DNA of 44,789 nucleotides from Haloferax denitrificans ATCC 35960 (GCF_000337795.1 NZ_AOLP01000007.1:1-44789); one strand, 5' to 3'. Positions 15,817-24,983 are shown, counted from the first letter of the stretch. Translations and numbers: made by a program. The notes: generated from the letters alone by a model not told the origin.

Positions 15817-16095
15817 ATGTCTCGTAGTTACCCCGTCCACCGTCACTCGGCCCGAACACGGCGGCGACCCGCGCTCACGCCGTACGCGCTCGTCGTCGCC
15901 GGTCTCCTGACGTTCTGCATCGCCGTCGTCGCTCCCGTCGCCGACCTCTCGGCGAGCATATCGGTGATAGACATCGCCGGCGGCGGGTCAGCCCCGGCGT
16001 TCGACGGGGGAACGCTCGTCCTCAGCGGCGGCCTGCTCCTCATCAGCGCCGCCTCGACGTTCTTCGGCGTCCTCCTGTTGCTCCTCCGACTCTGA
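15817..16095 (+). CDS. small two-helix membrane protein
   Basis: This 92-residue protein has a basic N-terminus (HRHSARTRRRP) and two hydrophobic helices (about 23-45 and 66-90). The segment between them is Gly/Ser-rich. AAGGAGAG directly precedes the ATG and would serve as a ribosome binding site. Positive-inside charge places the N-terminus in the cytoplasm. It is not similar to a family I can name. It converges with the UspA gene. Confidence 0.7.
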   Translation: MSRSYPVHRHSARTRRRPALTPYALVVAGLLTFCIAVVAPVADLSASISVIDIAGGGSAPAFDGGTLVLSGGLLLISAASTFFGVLLLLLRL

Positions 16096-16133
16096 ATCGG
16101 GCACAACGGCGGGCGACCCCGGACGACCGAGAC

Positions 16134-16562
16134 CTACCGACGCTCGATAGGGGTGGCGAGCACGGGGACCTTCGACTGGACGACGACCGACCGCGAGACG
16201 CTTCCGAGGATGTTGTCCTCGAACCGGGCGTGGGTCCCCATCGAGATGAGCGCGGCGTCTATCTCCTCGGCGACGGCGAGAATCTCCTCTGCCGGGTCGC
16301 CGCGGCGGAGTTCGGTGGCGGCGTCGACGCCGTACTCGGCCATCGTCTCTGCGGCCTCGCCGAGCGCCGCCTCGCCCTGCGACCTGAGTTCCTCGTACAC
16401 CTCGTCGACGCGCTCGTCGGCGAGCGTCAGGAAGGCCCGTTCGTCGACGACGTAGACTAGGGAGACGGCGGCGTCGCGTTCGGCCGCGAACGCCGCGGCG
16501 TCTTCGATGACCGGTTGCATCGAGTCACTGCCGTCGATTGGCACGAGGATTGTGTCGTACAT
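16134..16562 (-). CDS. universal stress protein (UspA) family
   Basis: This is a 142-residue single-domain protein. It begins MYDTILVPIDGSDSM, the standard UspA strand and ATP-site Asp. The nucleotide loop is GTHARFEDNILGSVSRS, where the usual G-x2-G is G-x2-A, so ATP binding may be altered. Archaea carry many such proteins for stress or energy sensing. The start at 16562 is chosen over 11 upstream codons (starting 16592) because the family begins at this strand. Confidence 0.93.
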   Translation of the reverse strand: MYDTILVPIDGSDSMQPVIEDAAAFAAERDAAVSLVYVVDERAFLTLADERVDEVYEELRSQGEAALGEAAETMAEYGVDAATELRRGDPAEEILAVAEEIDAALISMGTHARFEDNILGSVSRSVVVQSKVPVLATPIERR

Positions 16563-16691
16563 CAACTGGGAGTTGGGTGGGGAAACTATCACTCTCTTCG
16601 CCGGTTCCCGGACGGTGGGAACTACGCGGGGCGTGGGACGCGGGCCGAGGCTCTCGGGGGACCAACCCGCACAACAGAAGCGACGGGCGGC

Positions 16692-17669
16692 TCATTCGAC
16701 GCCGGTCGCGTCGTCGGCCGCGTCATCGGCGTCGCTGTCGGCCGCGTCATCGGCGTCGGCGTCGCGTTCGGTGTCGGTCGCGTCGGTCCCGGGTTCGCTA
16801 TCGCCATCGCGGTCCGACGCCGGGCGCTCCGCGTACCGCTCGGCGCGTCGCTTCCAGTCTGCGACCCGCCGCGCCGACACGTCAGCGGCCGCCGCGAGTT
16901 CCTCGTCCGACGCCTCGCGGAGCGCCGACACGGTGTCGATGCCCGCCGCCCGGAGCCGGGTCGCGTACGCCTCGCCGATGCCGCGGATGTTCCGCGGGTC
17001 CTCGGGGTCGCGGTCCGCTTCGACGACCGCCGCGAGCTGTTCTGTCATCGCGTCCACCCGCCCGTCGAGGCCGTCCACTCGGCTTTCGACTGTGCCGATT
17101 CGCTCGACGAGGTCGGCGTGGGTGTGTTCGGTCTCCCCGTCGGCGGCGCCGGTCACGCCGGTGACTCCCGGGTCGACCCCGGCTTCGGCGGTGGTCTGGA
17201 CGGAGCCGTCGCCGTCGGAGTCGGCGACTCCGCCGTCTCCGGCCTCGTCTCCGCTTTCGTCGGCGTCGGCTTCGGTTTCGCTCTCGTCGGCGTCGACTTC
17301 GGTTTCGCTCTCGTCGGCGTCGACTTCGGTTTCGCTCTCGTCGGCGTCGTTCGCGTCTCCGTTCCCGTCGGCGTCGTTCTCGCCGTTCGCGTCGTCGGGT
17401 CCGCGGGCCTCGTCGTCTGACTCGTCGGGCGCGTCGCCCGTATCGTCGTTTCCGTCTCCGTCTTCGTTTCCGTTTCCGTCGCCCTCGCCGGCAAGCGAGT
17501 CCCCCGGTTCCACGTCGTCGGGGAGGACGTAGACCAGCGCGTCGGCCGGCACGTAGCCGACGACGCGCTTGCGCTTCTTGTCGGCGGTGAGGACGACCCC
17601 GCCGGAGTCGAGCGCCTTGTAGCCGCCGCACTCGAAGCTCGTCCCGTCCGTGAGATATACCTTCACCAT
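16692..17669 (-). CDS. helix-hairpin-helix protein with acidic repeat linker
   Basis: This is a 325-residue protein with three parts. Residues 1-50 form a small domain (VKVYLTDGTSFECGGY..VPADALVYVLPDD) seen alone in other haloarchaeal proteins. Residues 55-165 are a low-complexity Asp/Glu/Ala/Asn linker with three exact 9-residue repeats. Residues about 225-290 hold a helix-hairpin-helix unit (NIRGIGEAYATRLRAAGI) followed by ARRVADWKRRAERY, suggesting DNA binding. A short coiled segment (ERIGTVESRVDGLDGRVDAM) precedes it. An acidic, Asp-rich tail ends the protein. ATG at 17669 is taken; a TTG one codon upstream is possible. Confidence 0.75.
   Translation of the reverse strand: MVKVYLTDGTSFECGGYKALDSGGVVLTADKKRKRVVGYVPADALVYVLPDDVEPGDSLAGEGDGNGNEDGDGNDDTGDAPDESDDEARGPDDANGENDADGNGDANDADESETEVDADESETEVDADESETEADADESGDEAGDGGVADSDGDGSVQTTAEAGVDPGVTGVTGAADGETEHTHADLVERIGTVESRVDGLDGRVDAMTEQLAAVVEADRDPEDPRNIRGIGEAYATRLRAAGIDTVSALREASDEELAAAADVSARRVADWKRRAERYAERPASDRDGDSEPGTDATDTERDADADDAADSDADDAADDATGVE
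17260..17340 (-). repeat. three tandem 27-nt coding repeats
   Basis: Units at 17260-17286, 17287-17313 and 17314-17340 encode DADESETEV-type 9-mers; the first differs from the other two at one base. They lie inside the acidic linker of the helix-hairpin-helix protein and probably vary in number between strains. Confidence 0.85.
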
Positions 17670-17749
17670 CAATCATTGTCTTTGGAGTGGGATGAGTGTT
17701 GTCGCTCCGCGGTCCGGGGTTTATCACCGCTCGCCGCGGCGAACCACGC

Positions 17750-18769
17750 ATGGACGTGTTCGTCATCGGCGGCACCGGACTGCTCGGCACGGGAATCGTT
17801 CGACTGCTCGTCGCCGCCGGCCACGACGTGACAAGCCTCCAGCGGGGCGAGACGGACGACGACCTCCCCTCGGCGGTCGAGCGAGTCGCCGGCGACCGAG
17901 GCGACCCGTCGGTGCTTCGCGGGGCGATTCGGGACGCGACGCCCGACGTCGTCGTCGATATGGCGTGTTTCGACGCCGACGCCGCCCGCGACGCGGTCGA
18001 AATCTGCCGGGGCGTCGCCGACCGCTACGTCTTCTGTAGCACCATCGACGTGTACCACCGGCCGCCGCCGCGGAACCCCGTCGCCGAATCGAGCCCGCGG
18101 AACCCGCCGGTCAGCGACTACGCGGCCGGGAAAATCGCCGCCGAAGACGCGTTCTTCGACGCGCACGACCCCGGCGAGTTCGAGGTGGTCGTCCTCCGCC
18201 CGTGGAACACCTACGGTGAGGGCGGGACGCTCGTCCACACCCTCGGCACGGGCTCGTCGTACATCGACCGAATCCGCGAGGGCGAACCAGTCGTCGTCCA
18301 CGGCGACGGCACCTCGCTGTGGGGGCCGTGCCACCGCGACGACGTGGCGCGGGCGTTCGTCGGCGCGGTCGAGCGCCCGGGCGTCGGCGGCCGCGCCTAC
18401 AACGTCACGAGCGAGGAGACGATGACGTGGAACCAGTACCACGAGCGCGTCGCGGCCGCGCTCGACGCGCCCGAACCCGACCTCGTCCACGTGCCGACCG
18501 AGGTGCTTCGGGCGGTCGCGCCCGACCGGACGCGGATGCTCCGAGACCACTTCCGGTACAGCACCGTCTTCGACAACAGCCGGGCGAAGGCCGACCTCGG
18601 ATTCCGCTACACGGTCGGGTTCGAAGAAGGCGTCCACAGAGTTGTTTCGTGGCTGGACGACCGCGACGCGGTCGAGCCGTGGGACGCCGACCCGCTCTCG
18701 GACGACCTCGCGGCCGCGTGGCGGGAGTCGACCGACGCGTTCGTCGCGGGGTTCGAGTCTGGCGGGTGA
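17750..18769 (+). CDS. NAD-dependent epimerase/dehydratase family protein
   Basis: This is a 339-residue extended short-chain dehydrogenase. The Rossmann motif GGTGLLG lies at residues 7-13. The catalytic YAAGK (YxxxK) near 124 and an upstream Ser/Thr in CSTIDVY complete the active site. RPWNTYG and the later HRDDVARAFVGAVE are typical of NDP-sugar epimerases. The substrate is unknown; the gene has no sugar-pathway neighbours. The ATG at 17750 begins MDVFVIGGTG, leaving no room for an upstream start. Confidence 0.9.
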   Translation: MDVFVIGGTGLLGTGIVRLLVAAGHDVTSLQRGETDDDLPSAVERVAGDRGDPSVLRGAIRDATPDVVVDMACFDADAARDAVEICRGVADRYVFCSTIDVYHRPPPRNPVAESSPRNPPVSDYAAGKIAAEDAFFDAHDPGEFEVVVLRPWNTYGEGGTLVHTLGTGSSYIDRIREGEPVVVHGDGTSLWGPCHRDDVARAFVGAVERPGVGGRAYNVTSEETMTWNQYHERVAAALDAPEPDLVHVPTEVLRAVAPDRTRMLRDHFRYSTVFDNSRAKADLGFRYTVGFEEGVHRVVSWLDDRDAVEPWDADPLSDDLAAAWRESTDAFVAGFESGG

Positions 18770-18874
18770 CCCCGTCGGTCGTCGCGGCGACGATGCGAGT
18801 GTGAGGCGGCCGCTCGCTCCCGTGATGTGGGAACCGTCGGCGGTTTTTCGTCGGTCCCGCCCCGACATTCGGGC

Positions 18875-19096
18875 ATGCTCCGAGCCCTGCTGGCGGCGTT
18901 CGGCCTCGTGGAACTGCTCTTTCCGGACAAACTGGTCGCCGCGATGACGCGACTCGCCTACGAGGACGGCGGCGAGATGACGGCGAAGCCGTGGGTGACG
19001 ACCGCGGCGCGCGTCGAGGGAGCGACGCTCCTCCTCATCGCGCTCGTGGGACTCCGCGGTCGGTGCGGCGGTGCCGACGACGACGGCGACGAGTGA
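18875..19096 (+). CDS. small membrane protein
   Basis: The 73-residue protein has two hydrophobic segments (about 2-20 and 45-62) and a short acidic tail (GADDDGDE). ELLFPDKLVAAMTRLAYE between them is a helix that may lie on the membrane. Similar short proteins occur widely in haloarchaea without known function. ATG at 18875 chosen because the hydrophobic segment starts immediately. Confidence 0.65.
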   Translation: MLRALLAAFGLVELLFPDKLVAAMTRLAYEDGGEMTAKPWVTTAARVEGATLLLIALVGLRGRCGGADDDGDE

Positions 19097-19214
19097 CCGT
19101 TCGGTCGCCGGAAGACGACCCGCGGTGGGAGAAGAGAACGCCCGCGGCGAGAGAATATGAGACTGTGCGCGGAAGTCGGTCGCCGAGCGACTCGTGTTCC
19201 GCCGTGGGACCGAT

Positions 19215-19823
19215 TCAGGCGAGTCGCGCGAACGCGAGCGACCCGCTCGTGTTCTTGATGTAGACGCGGACGGTCTGTCCCTCCTGTGCGCCGGGCACGA
19301 AGATGGTGTACTTCCCGCGCTGGGCGACGCCGTCGCCCTTGCGGCCGGTCCCGGTGATTTCGACCTCGTAGGTGCGACCCTCTTCGACGGCCTCGCGCTG
19401 GCGCTTGTTGCTCACGCTGGAGCGCTTCTGGACCGGGCGGAACGCACCACAGGCCTCACAGCGAAGCATGTCGACGCCGTCTTCGGTGACGAGGCGGGTG
19501 TCCGGCAGGCCGCACTCCGAGCAGATGACGTACTCCTCGACGTAGCCGTCGATGGCCTCCTCGAAGTCGTTGATGGAGAACGACCCGCTGTAGCGGGCGC
19601 GGTCGCCTTCCAGCTGACCGCTCGTCCCGAGGGTGCGCTGGATAGCGCTGTGGAGGTGCGCGGGCGTCCGCGAGAGCGCGTCCGCGATTTCCCCGAGGTT
19701 GGTGAGGCGGGTGAACGCGCCGTCGGTCTCGCCGGACGGGTCCGGCACCGTGAGGCGTTCCTGTTCGACGTTTCGTTCCGGTAGGACGTTGAGCGCTCGG
19801 TCGAGCGCAGTCTGATACTCCAT
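19215..19823 (-). CDS. aIF2-beta-like translation initiation factor with TRAM domain
   Basis: This is a 202-residue protein. The N-terminal part matches archaeal IF2-beta (SGSFSINDFEEAIDGYVEEYVICSECG), with a zinc ribbon formed by CSECG near 100 and CEACGAF near 121. A TRAM domain (EVEITGTGRKGDGVAQ..IFVPGA..V) occupies residues about 145-202 and should bind RNA. Haloarchaea typically encode this longer form beside the shorter canonical aIF2-beta. A TATA-like TATACG lies about 25-30 nt upstream on the minus strand. Confidence 0.93.
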   Translation of the reverse strand: MEYQTALDRALNVLPERNVEQERLTVPDPSGETDGAFTRLTNLGEIADALSRTPAHLHSAIQRTLGTSGQLEGDRARYSGSFSINDFEEAIDGYVEEYVICSECGLPDTRLVTEDGVDMLRCEACGAFRPVQKRSSVSNKRQREAVEEGRTYEVEITGTGRKGDGVAQRGKYTIFVPGAQEGQTVRVYIKNTSGSLAFARLA

Positions 19824-19844
19824 AGGGGTTCGAGTGTCTGGCGA

Positions 19845-19853
19845 CGTATAGCC
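19845..19853 (-). promoter_or_regulatory. TATA-like box for the aIF2-beta/TRAM gene
   Basis: GGCTATACG on the minus strand sits 22-30 nt before the ATG at 19823, a spacing that fits a leaderless archaeal promoter. Confidence 0.5.
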
Positions 19854-19961
19854 GTTCCGTGACCGTCTTTGCCGCGGCACCGACGCGCCGACTTCGTTTC
19901 AGCATCCCCGCCGACGCAACCGAGCGCCACGCCTTCGGCGCTGGCCCTCTAACGACGACCC

Positions 19962-20180
19962 ATGGGCTACACGTGGCAGTACTACGACCTCGTGCTCCTC
20001 GGCATCCTCGGGAGCCTCATCGCCGGCGTCGTCGTCGGCCGAGTCACCTCGATGGAGCCGCAGACGACGCTCGTCGCCTTCAGCGCCCTCGCCGCGGTCG
20101 TGATGGCGCACGGCCTGTTCGTCAACGGCCCCGTGGACGAGCCGACCGACCTCACGGACGAGGTCGACGCGCTGAACTGA
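19962..20180 (+). CDS. small conserved membrane protein
   Basis: This is a 72-residue protein with two hydrophobic helices (about residues 9-27 and 35-54) and an acidic tail (EPTDLTDEVDALN). The start MGYTWQYYDLVLLGILG and the GVVVGRVT turn look conserved in haloarchaea from memory. Function unknown. Confidence 0.7.
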   Translation: MGYTWQYYDLVLLGILGSLIAGVVVGRVTSMEPQTTLVAFSALAAVVMAHGLFVNGPVDEPTDLTDEVDALN

Positions 20181-20243
20181 GCCGGGCGACTCGGCGACCG
20201 TCGGCCGTCCGCCCACTTCTCGTCGCCTTGTTCTCGCGCCTTC

Positions 20244-20963
20244 TTATTCGCCGTCGACGACGCGGTTCGTGAGCGTGCCGACGCCCTCGTACCAGATTTC
20301 CACGTCGTCGCCGGGCTCGACCAGTCCGGGGTTCGCGGGACTGCCGAACGAAACCACGTCGCCCGGCTGGAAGGTGTAGCGCTCCGAGAGGAACGAGACC
20401 ACTTCGGCGGGCGAAAACAGCATCCGCTCGGTGTTCGCTTCCTGCCGGAGTTCGCCGCCGACGTGGGTCGTCATGTCGATGTTCGACGGCTCCACGTCGG
20501 TCTCTATCCACGGGCCGAGCGGCCCGGAGCCGTCGAACGCTTTTCGAGCCGTTCGGCCGGGCTGGTCGAGCGCGTCGAGGTCGTTGAGAATCGTGTAGCC
20601 GCGGACCACGTCGTCCACGTCGGCCTCGGCCACGTCCGAGCACTCGCGGTCGATGACGGCCGCGAGTTCGCCGGCGTACGTCAACTCGTCGGTCCAGTCG
20701 GGGTACTCGATGTCCGCGCCGGGGTCGAGCACCGACACCGGCGGCTTGATGAACCAGTCGGGCTGGTCGGGGATGTCGTAGTCCATCTGGTCGACCGTCG
20801 CCGCGTAGTTCCGGCCCACGCAGTAGAGCGCGGTCGGTTCGCAGGGCGCGAGCAGTTCGGCGTCGACGCCGACTTCGTACTCCTCGCCGTCGGCCGTCAC
20901 GACGCCGCCGTCGTACCGGCCCGAGACCACTCCGTCGTCGGTTCGAATCCGTGCCAGTCGCAT
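20244..20963 (-). CDS. fumarylacetoacetate hydrolase (FAH) family protein
   Basis: The 239-residue protein has the FAH catalytic core: CVGRNYAATVDQMD near 49-62, EYPDWTDELTYAGELAAVI (metal Glu/Asp) and GYTILNDLDALDQ near 127-139. The later GPWIETD and GDVVSFGSPANPG complete the fold. Members hydrolyse or decarboxylate acylpyruvates or related diketo acids in the cytoplasm with Mg. Substrate unknown. Confidence 0.92.
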   Translation of the reverse strand: MRLARIRTDDGVVSGRYDGGVVTADGEEYEVGVDAELLAPCEPTALYCVGRNYAATVDQMDYDIPDQPDWFIKPPVSVLDPGADIEYPDWTDELTYAGELAAVIDRECSDVAEADVDDVVRGYTILNDLDALDQPGRTARKAFDGSGPLGPWIETDVEPSNIDMTTHVGGELRQEANTERMLFSPAEVVSFLSERYTFQPGDVVSFGSPANPGLVEPGDDVEIWYEGVGTLTNRVVDGE

Positions 20964-21054
20964 TACTCGCCCCTGCGTCGGCCACTCACTTCAAGCGACG
21001 TGTCTCCACAAACGGGTGAAATGAAAACGTCAACGCGCGGGCCGCCGACGCGAC

Positions 21055-21285
21055 TCAGTCGGACGCTGACTCCCGGTTCATCCGGGGCATCGACCGGTTC
21101 TCGCGGTCGACGAGGTTGTGGATTCGCTCGGTGCGCGTCGATTCGAACTGGCGCTGACACCGGGCGACGCCCGACGCGGAGTCGGCGGAATCGGCGTGGT
21201 CGGGGGTGGTGGTCTCGCTGTCGGCGGACTGTTCACGGGCTGTTCGCAGGGTCGGTTCGTAGGTCGGGGTGGCGTTTGTGCTCAC
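21055..21285 (-). CDS. possible small protein of unknown function
   Basis: A 76-codon frame starting at GTG encodes a Ser/Thr/Asp/Glu-rich N-half and a C-half with CQRQFESTRTERIHNLVD and MPRMNRES. Composition is typical of a halophile protein, and no gene occupies the other strand. A strong TATA-like stretch lies about 110 nt upstream, giving a long leader. It could be a small regulatory protein or not be translated at all. Confidence 0.45.
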   Translation of the reverse strand: MSTNATPTYEPTLRTAREQSADSETTTPDHADSADSASGVARCQRQFESTRTERIHNLVDRENRSMPRMNRESASD

Positions 21286-21344
21286 GATTTCGGGATGAGT
21301 TCGGGTCGGTCGGACGGCTGTGCGGCGACGAGAAGAGTTAGCGA

Positions 21345-21404
21345 CGTACGCGTACGACCGACATTGTTGTACCCGGCAGTACAGGCCAATCTATAATAAA
21401 TATT
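21345..21404 (-). promoter_or_regulatory. TATA-like promoter with palindromic operator candidates
   Basis: Read on the minus strand, an ATTTATTATAG stretch (about 21391-21404) is followed by an interrupted palindrome TGTAC-N6-GTACA (21368-21383) and a 12-bp perfect palindrome CGTACGCGTACG (21345-21356). The first palindrome would overlap the expected transcription start, the normal position for an archaeal repressor site. A short uORF (MSVVRVRR, 21338-21364) begins nearby. Confidence 0.4.
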
Positions 21405-21468
21405 CATGTTCGAACGGCGGGCGCGTTCTCACCACTGCGACCCGTCCGACGCGTCCGGAGACGCGCGT

Positions 21469-22311
21469 TCACTCCCGCGAGTCGTACTCCTGATAGATGA
21501 CGTGGCCGCAGGACTTGCAGTGGGAGGCGTCGGCGTCGTGGTAGGCCAGTCCGCAGTTCTGGCAGGTGACGTTGACCTTGTCGCGGTGGCCCCACTCCTT
21601 GACGATTTTGCTCGCCTGCCACGGGATGAGGATGACGCCCGCGAGGATGGCGGCGACCGTCACCCACCGCCCCGCCTCGGTCACCGGGACGATGTCGCCG
21701 AAGCCGACCGTCGAGAGCGCGACGACGACGAAGTAGAAGGCGTCGCCGAACGTCCCCACGTCGGGGTTCACCCGGTGTTCGAACGAGTAGAACATCCCCG
21801 CGGCGACGAAGAAGATGGTGAGCACCGTCAACAGCAGTTTCATGACGCGGAGCGTGCCGACCGAGACGGTGCCGAAGAAGAACTCCTCGTCGCGCGTGAA
21901 GCGGTAGAACCGGAGGACGCGGACCACGCGAATCACCCGCAGGAAGCCGATGTTGGCGGCGACCGACGAGACGGGAAGCACGAGCACCGCCAGCGTCGGC
22001 AGGATAGCCAGCAGGTCGACGAACGAGTAGACGTTGAGCAGTTCGGCAGTCCTGTCCCGCGCGCCGTAGAGGCGGAGGAGGTACTCCGCGAGGAACACGA
22101 GAGAGACGGCGGCCTCGACGGACCAGAGCGTCGACTGCACCGACGCCGAAAGCGGGTAGGTCTCGACGACGAACACCCCGACGAAAAGCAGGTTGAGTGC
22201 GAGAAGCGCGATGTCGATTGCCTTGCCGGTCGGGGTCCGGTGGTCGAGCAGATAGAACCTGACCACGTCCCGCGGCGTCTCGCGGCGCGGCCCGCGTGCG
22301 TGACCGTCCAT
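21469..22311 (-). CDS. voltage-gated-type potassium channel with C-terminal zinc ribbon
   Basis: This 280-residue protein has six transmembrane helices. S4 carries regularly spaced Arg (FLRVIRVVRVLRFYRF, near residues 123-138), the voltage-sensor signature. The pore helix and filter read ALSTVGFGD near 199-207, giving potassium selectivity. After S6 comes a zinc ribbon with CQNCG and CKSCG (residues about 250-273). Such a ribbon is unusual on a Kv-type channel and could sense metal or redox state or bind a partner. The start is supported by a TATA box 24-31 nt upstream. Confidence 0.92.
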   Translation of the reverse strand: MDGHARGPRRETPRDVVRFYLLDHRTPTGKAIDIALLALNLLFVGVFVVETYPLSASVQSTLWSVEAAVSLVFLAEYLLRLYGARDRTAELLNVYSFVDLLAILPTLAVLVLPVSSVAANIGFLRVIRVVRVLRFYRFTRDEEFFFGTVSVGTLRVMKLLLTVLTIFFVAAGMFYSFEHRVNPDVGTFGDAFYFVVVALSTVGFGDIVPVTEAGRWVTVAAILAGVILIPWQASKIVKEWGHRDKVNVTCQNCGLAYHDADASHCKSCGHVIYQEYDSRE

Positions 22312-22334
22312 ACCTTCGCCTTCGGCGGTGGGAT

Positions 22335-22342
22335 ACTTATAC
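22335..22342 (-). promoter_or_regulatory. TATA box for the potassium channel gene
   Basis: GTATAAGT on the minus strand lies 24-31 nt before the ATG at 22311, in an AT-rich break. It fits a leaderless transcript. Confidence 0.6.
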
Positions 22343-22583
22343 GGTCGTGCGCGCGGAATGCGTCTCGTTTTCGATTCTGAAACTATATACTCTCGAAGGA
22401 CACTGCCGTCGACACCACGTCAGACGCGCCTCACCGGTCACTCGAACTGGTTCCGAGCCACCTCGACTATAATCGGGAATCGGGGGTAAATGGGCGCTAA
22501 TCTGTGTGTTTCTCTCGTGATTACCTCGACGGTACCCCGGTCATTTTGGGTGTTCTATCCATGAGGATATTCGCTCAATTAGA
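22343..22583. other. divergent intergenic region, partly AT-rich
   Basis: No reading frame in this stretch has protein-like content. It separates the potassium channel (minus) and the transducer (plus) and holds their upstream regulatory DNA. No tRNA or hairpin of note was seen. Confidence 0.5.
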
Positions 22584-22593
22584 ACTATATAGT
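22584..22593 (+). promoter_or_regulatory. TATA box for the transducer gene
   Basis: ACTATATAGT, itself a palindrome, lies 39-48 nt before the ATG at 22632. The expected transcript would have a leader of about 15-20 nt. Confidence 0.5.
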
Positions 22594-22631
22594 AGACGAA
22601 TTTATCACAGATGAAATGAAATCTTCGTTCG

Positions 22632-24983
22632 ATGGGAGAACGCTGGTCACGCCTTCGGGACGCGCTCCCCGACGGCCTGTCGGACAGACTCGGCGACCGA
22701 TTCTCGCGGCCGTCCGTCTCGGCGGCGGTCCCGCGGGCGATTCGCCGCACCTACGCCCGGAAGTTCTTCGCGGCGGTCCTCGTCGCCATGGTTGTGATGG
22801 CGGGCGCCGGCGCGGTCACCTACGCGCAGGTCCGCGACACGCTCGACGCGCAGGTCGAACAACAGCTCACGGCGACCGCGGACCTGCAAGCTGACGGGCT
22901 CGAATCGTGGCTCGCCAGCAAGCGCCTCCAGACCCGCACGACCTCCTCGGCGTGGCAGTTCCAGCTCGGCAACTCGCAGGCGGCCAGTAGCTACCTCTTT
23001 CAGCGGAGCGGCGAGCTCGGCCAGTCCGACGTGACGGCCATCCACTACGTCGACTACGCGACCGGCGAAATCAAAGAGAGCACCGCGAGTTCGCTGGAGG
23101 GCGAGTCGGCCGCCGCGGTCGGCCTCCCGTGGGCCGACCTCGAACGGAACGTCAACCCCGAACCTCAGCGGGTGTACGTCTCTTCGTCGACGTTCCGGTC
23201 GCCGGTCGACGACGAGGTGTCCTTTGTCCTCGCGAGCAAGCCGCCGGAGAACGCCGAGTCGGTCGTCCTCGTCACCGTCAGCCTCCCGGCCCGGCTCGCG
23301 GCGACCGAACAGACGATGGCCGGAAGCGCGACCACGCTGTACGCCGCTGACGGCTCGACCATCGTCTCGACGGCCGAAAACGGGAGCGTCGCGCCCCCCG
23401 GCGACCCGCTTGCGAACGGGAGCGCGGCCGCCCTCGGCAGGTCCGGCGGCAACGTCGTCGCGTACACCGAACTCGACGGCGTGGACTGGACGCTCTCGAC
23501 CGCGGTCCCCGCGGCGAGCGCCTACGGCGTCCGCGACCGCGTCGGCGGCGGCCTCCTCGCGACGATACTCGTCGCGCTCGGCTCTTTGGGTGCCGTTTCG
23601 GTCGTCGTCGGCCGGCGGACCACGCGGACGCTCGGCGAACTGACCGCGCGCGCCGAGGAGATGTCCGACGGCGACCTCGACGTGGAGCTCGACACCGACC
23701 GCATCGACGAGTTCGGCACGCTGTACGACTCCTTCGACGAGATGCGCGCGTCGCTCCGAACGAGTCTGAACGAGGCCGAGGCCCTCAACGACCACCTCGA
23801 ATCGAAGGCGGAGGAGTACCGCGCCGTCATGGAGCGCTGTGCCGACGGCGACGTCGCCTGCCGGATGGACCCCGGCTCCGAGAGCGCCGCGATGGGCGAC
23901 ATCGCGCGGGCGTACAACCGGACGATGGACGAACTCGGGGCGGTCATCGCCGACGCGCAGACGTTCAGCCGGGCGGTGGCGGAGTCGAGCGCGGCGACGA
24001 GCACGGGCGTCGCCGAGGTGAACGACGCCGGCGAGGCGGTCGCCGAGTCGATGACCGGCATCCTCGACGACGCGGTCCGACAGGACGAACATCTCGACGA
24101 CGTGACGGAGCGCGTCAACGACTTCTCGGCGACGATTCAGCAGGTGAGCGCCTCGGCCGCGTCGGTCGCCGACAACGCCGAGGCCGCCGTCACCCGCGGC
24201 GAGCGCGGCCGCGACGCGGCCGGCGAGGCGATTTCGGAGCTACGGGCCATCGAGACGGCGACCGACCGCACGGTCCAACAGGTCGAGGAGTTGGCGGCCG
24301 CCGTCGCCGACATCGAGGACGTGGTCGAGTTCATCGACGGCCTCGCCTCGCAGACGAACATCCTCGCGCTCAACGCCTCCATCGAGGCGGCGCACGCGGG
24401 CGAGGCGGGCGACGGCTTCGCCGTCGTCGCCGACGAGGTGAAGGGCCTCGCCGAGGAGACCCAGGAGGCGACCGGGCGAATCGGCGCCTCCATCGACCGC
24501 GTGCGCGAGCAGGCCGACGCGACCGCCGCGGACATCAGAGAGACGCGGACGCGCGTCGTCGAGGGCTCCGAGACCATCGAGGAGGCCGTCGAGGCCATCG
24601 ACACCATCGTCGACGACGCGGCCGACACCTCCGAGGGGATTCGGGAGATTCGCCGCGCGACCGACCGGCAGGCCGAGGCGACGACCGAGGTCGCCGCCAT
24701 GGTCGAAGACGTGTCCGCCATCAGCGACCGGACCAGCGCCGGCGCGCGCGAGGCCGCGGCGGCGACCGAAGAACAGACCGCGGCGCTCGCGTCGGTCGCA
24801 GAACGGGTTGACAGACTCGCCGAGCGCGCCGGCGACCTCCGAGTCGCGCTCGACCGGTTCGAGGTCGCGAACGAGGGGGAGGCACCAGCCACCGACGCGC
24901 TCCCGAGCGCGTCGGAAGCGCGGGTCGACGGCGGCGATACGGCGACGACCGCCTCAGAGAACGATAGCGCCCTTGGGGAGTAG
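22632..24983 (+). CDS. methyl-accepting chemotaxis/transducer protein
   Basis: This is a 783-residue transducer. TM1 is near 44-62, followed by a Cache-like extracellular sensor (63-300), TM2 (about 304-327) and a HAMP region starting [22 protein letters not shown] coiled-coil signalling domain then follows, with the conserved hairpin tip [22 protein letters not shown] and [19 protein letters not shown] near 567-612. The tip binds CheA and CheW. No che genes are in the window, so it signals in trans. The ligand is unknown. The last 30 bp overlap the end of the opposite-strand gene. Confidence 0.95.
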   Translation: MGERWSRLRDALPDGLSDRLGDRFSRPSVSAAVPRAIRRTYARKFFAAVLVAMVVMAGAGAVTYAQVRDTLDAQVEQQLTATADLQADGLESWLASKRLQTRTTSSAWQFQLGNSQAASSYLFQRSGELGQSDVTAIHYVDYATGEIKESTASSLEGESAAAVGLPWADLERNVNPEPQRVYVSSSTFRSPVDDEVSFVLASKPPENAESVVLVTVSLPARLAATEQTMAGSATTLYAADGSTIVSTAENGSVAPPGDPLANGSAAALGRSGGNVVAYTELDGVDWTLSTAVPAASAYGVRDRVGGGLLATILVALGSLGAVSVVVGRRTTRTLGELTARAEEMSDGDLDVELDTDRIDEFGTLYDSFDEMRASLRTSLNEAEALNDHLESKAEEYRAVMERCADGDVACRMDPGSESAAMGDIARAYNRTMDELGAVIADAQTFSRAVAESSAATSTGVAEVNDAGEAVAESMTGILDDAVRQDEHLDDVTERVNDFSATIQQVSASAASVADNAEAAVTRGERGRDAAGEAISELRAIETATDRTVQQVEELAAAVADIEDVVEFIDGLASQTNILALNASIEAAHAGEAGDGFAVVADEVKGLAEETQEATGRIGASIDRVREQADATAADIRETRTRVVEGSETIEEAVEAIDTIVDDAADTSEGIREIRRATDRQAEATTEVAAMVEDVSAISDRTSAGAREAAAATEEQTAALASVAERVDRLAERAGDLRVALDRFEVANEGEAPATDALPSASEARVDGGDTATTASENDSALGE

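Noticed and set aside
22647-24092. 481-codon open frame antisense to the transducer
   Set aside because: Composition is typical of reverse-strand GC-rich translation, while the plus frame has full transducer architecture.
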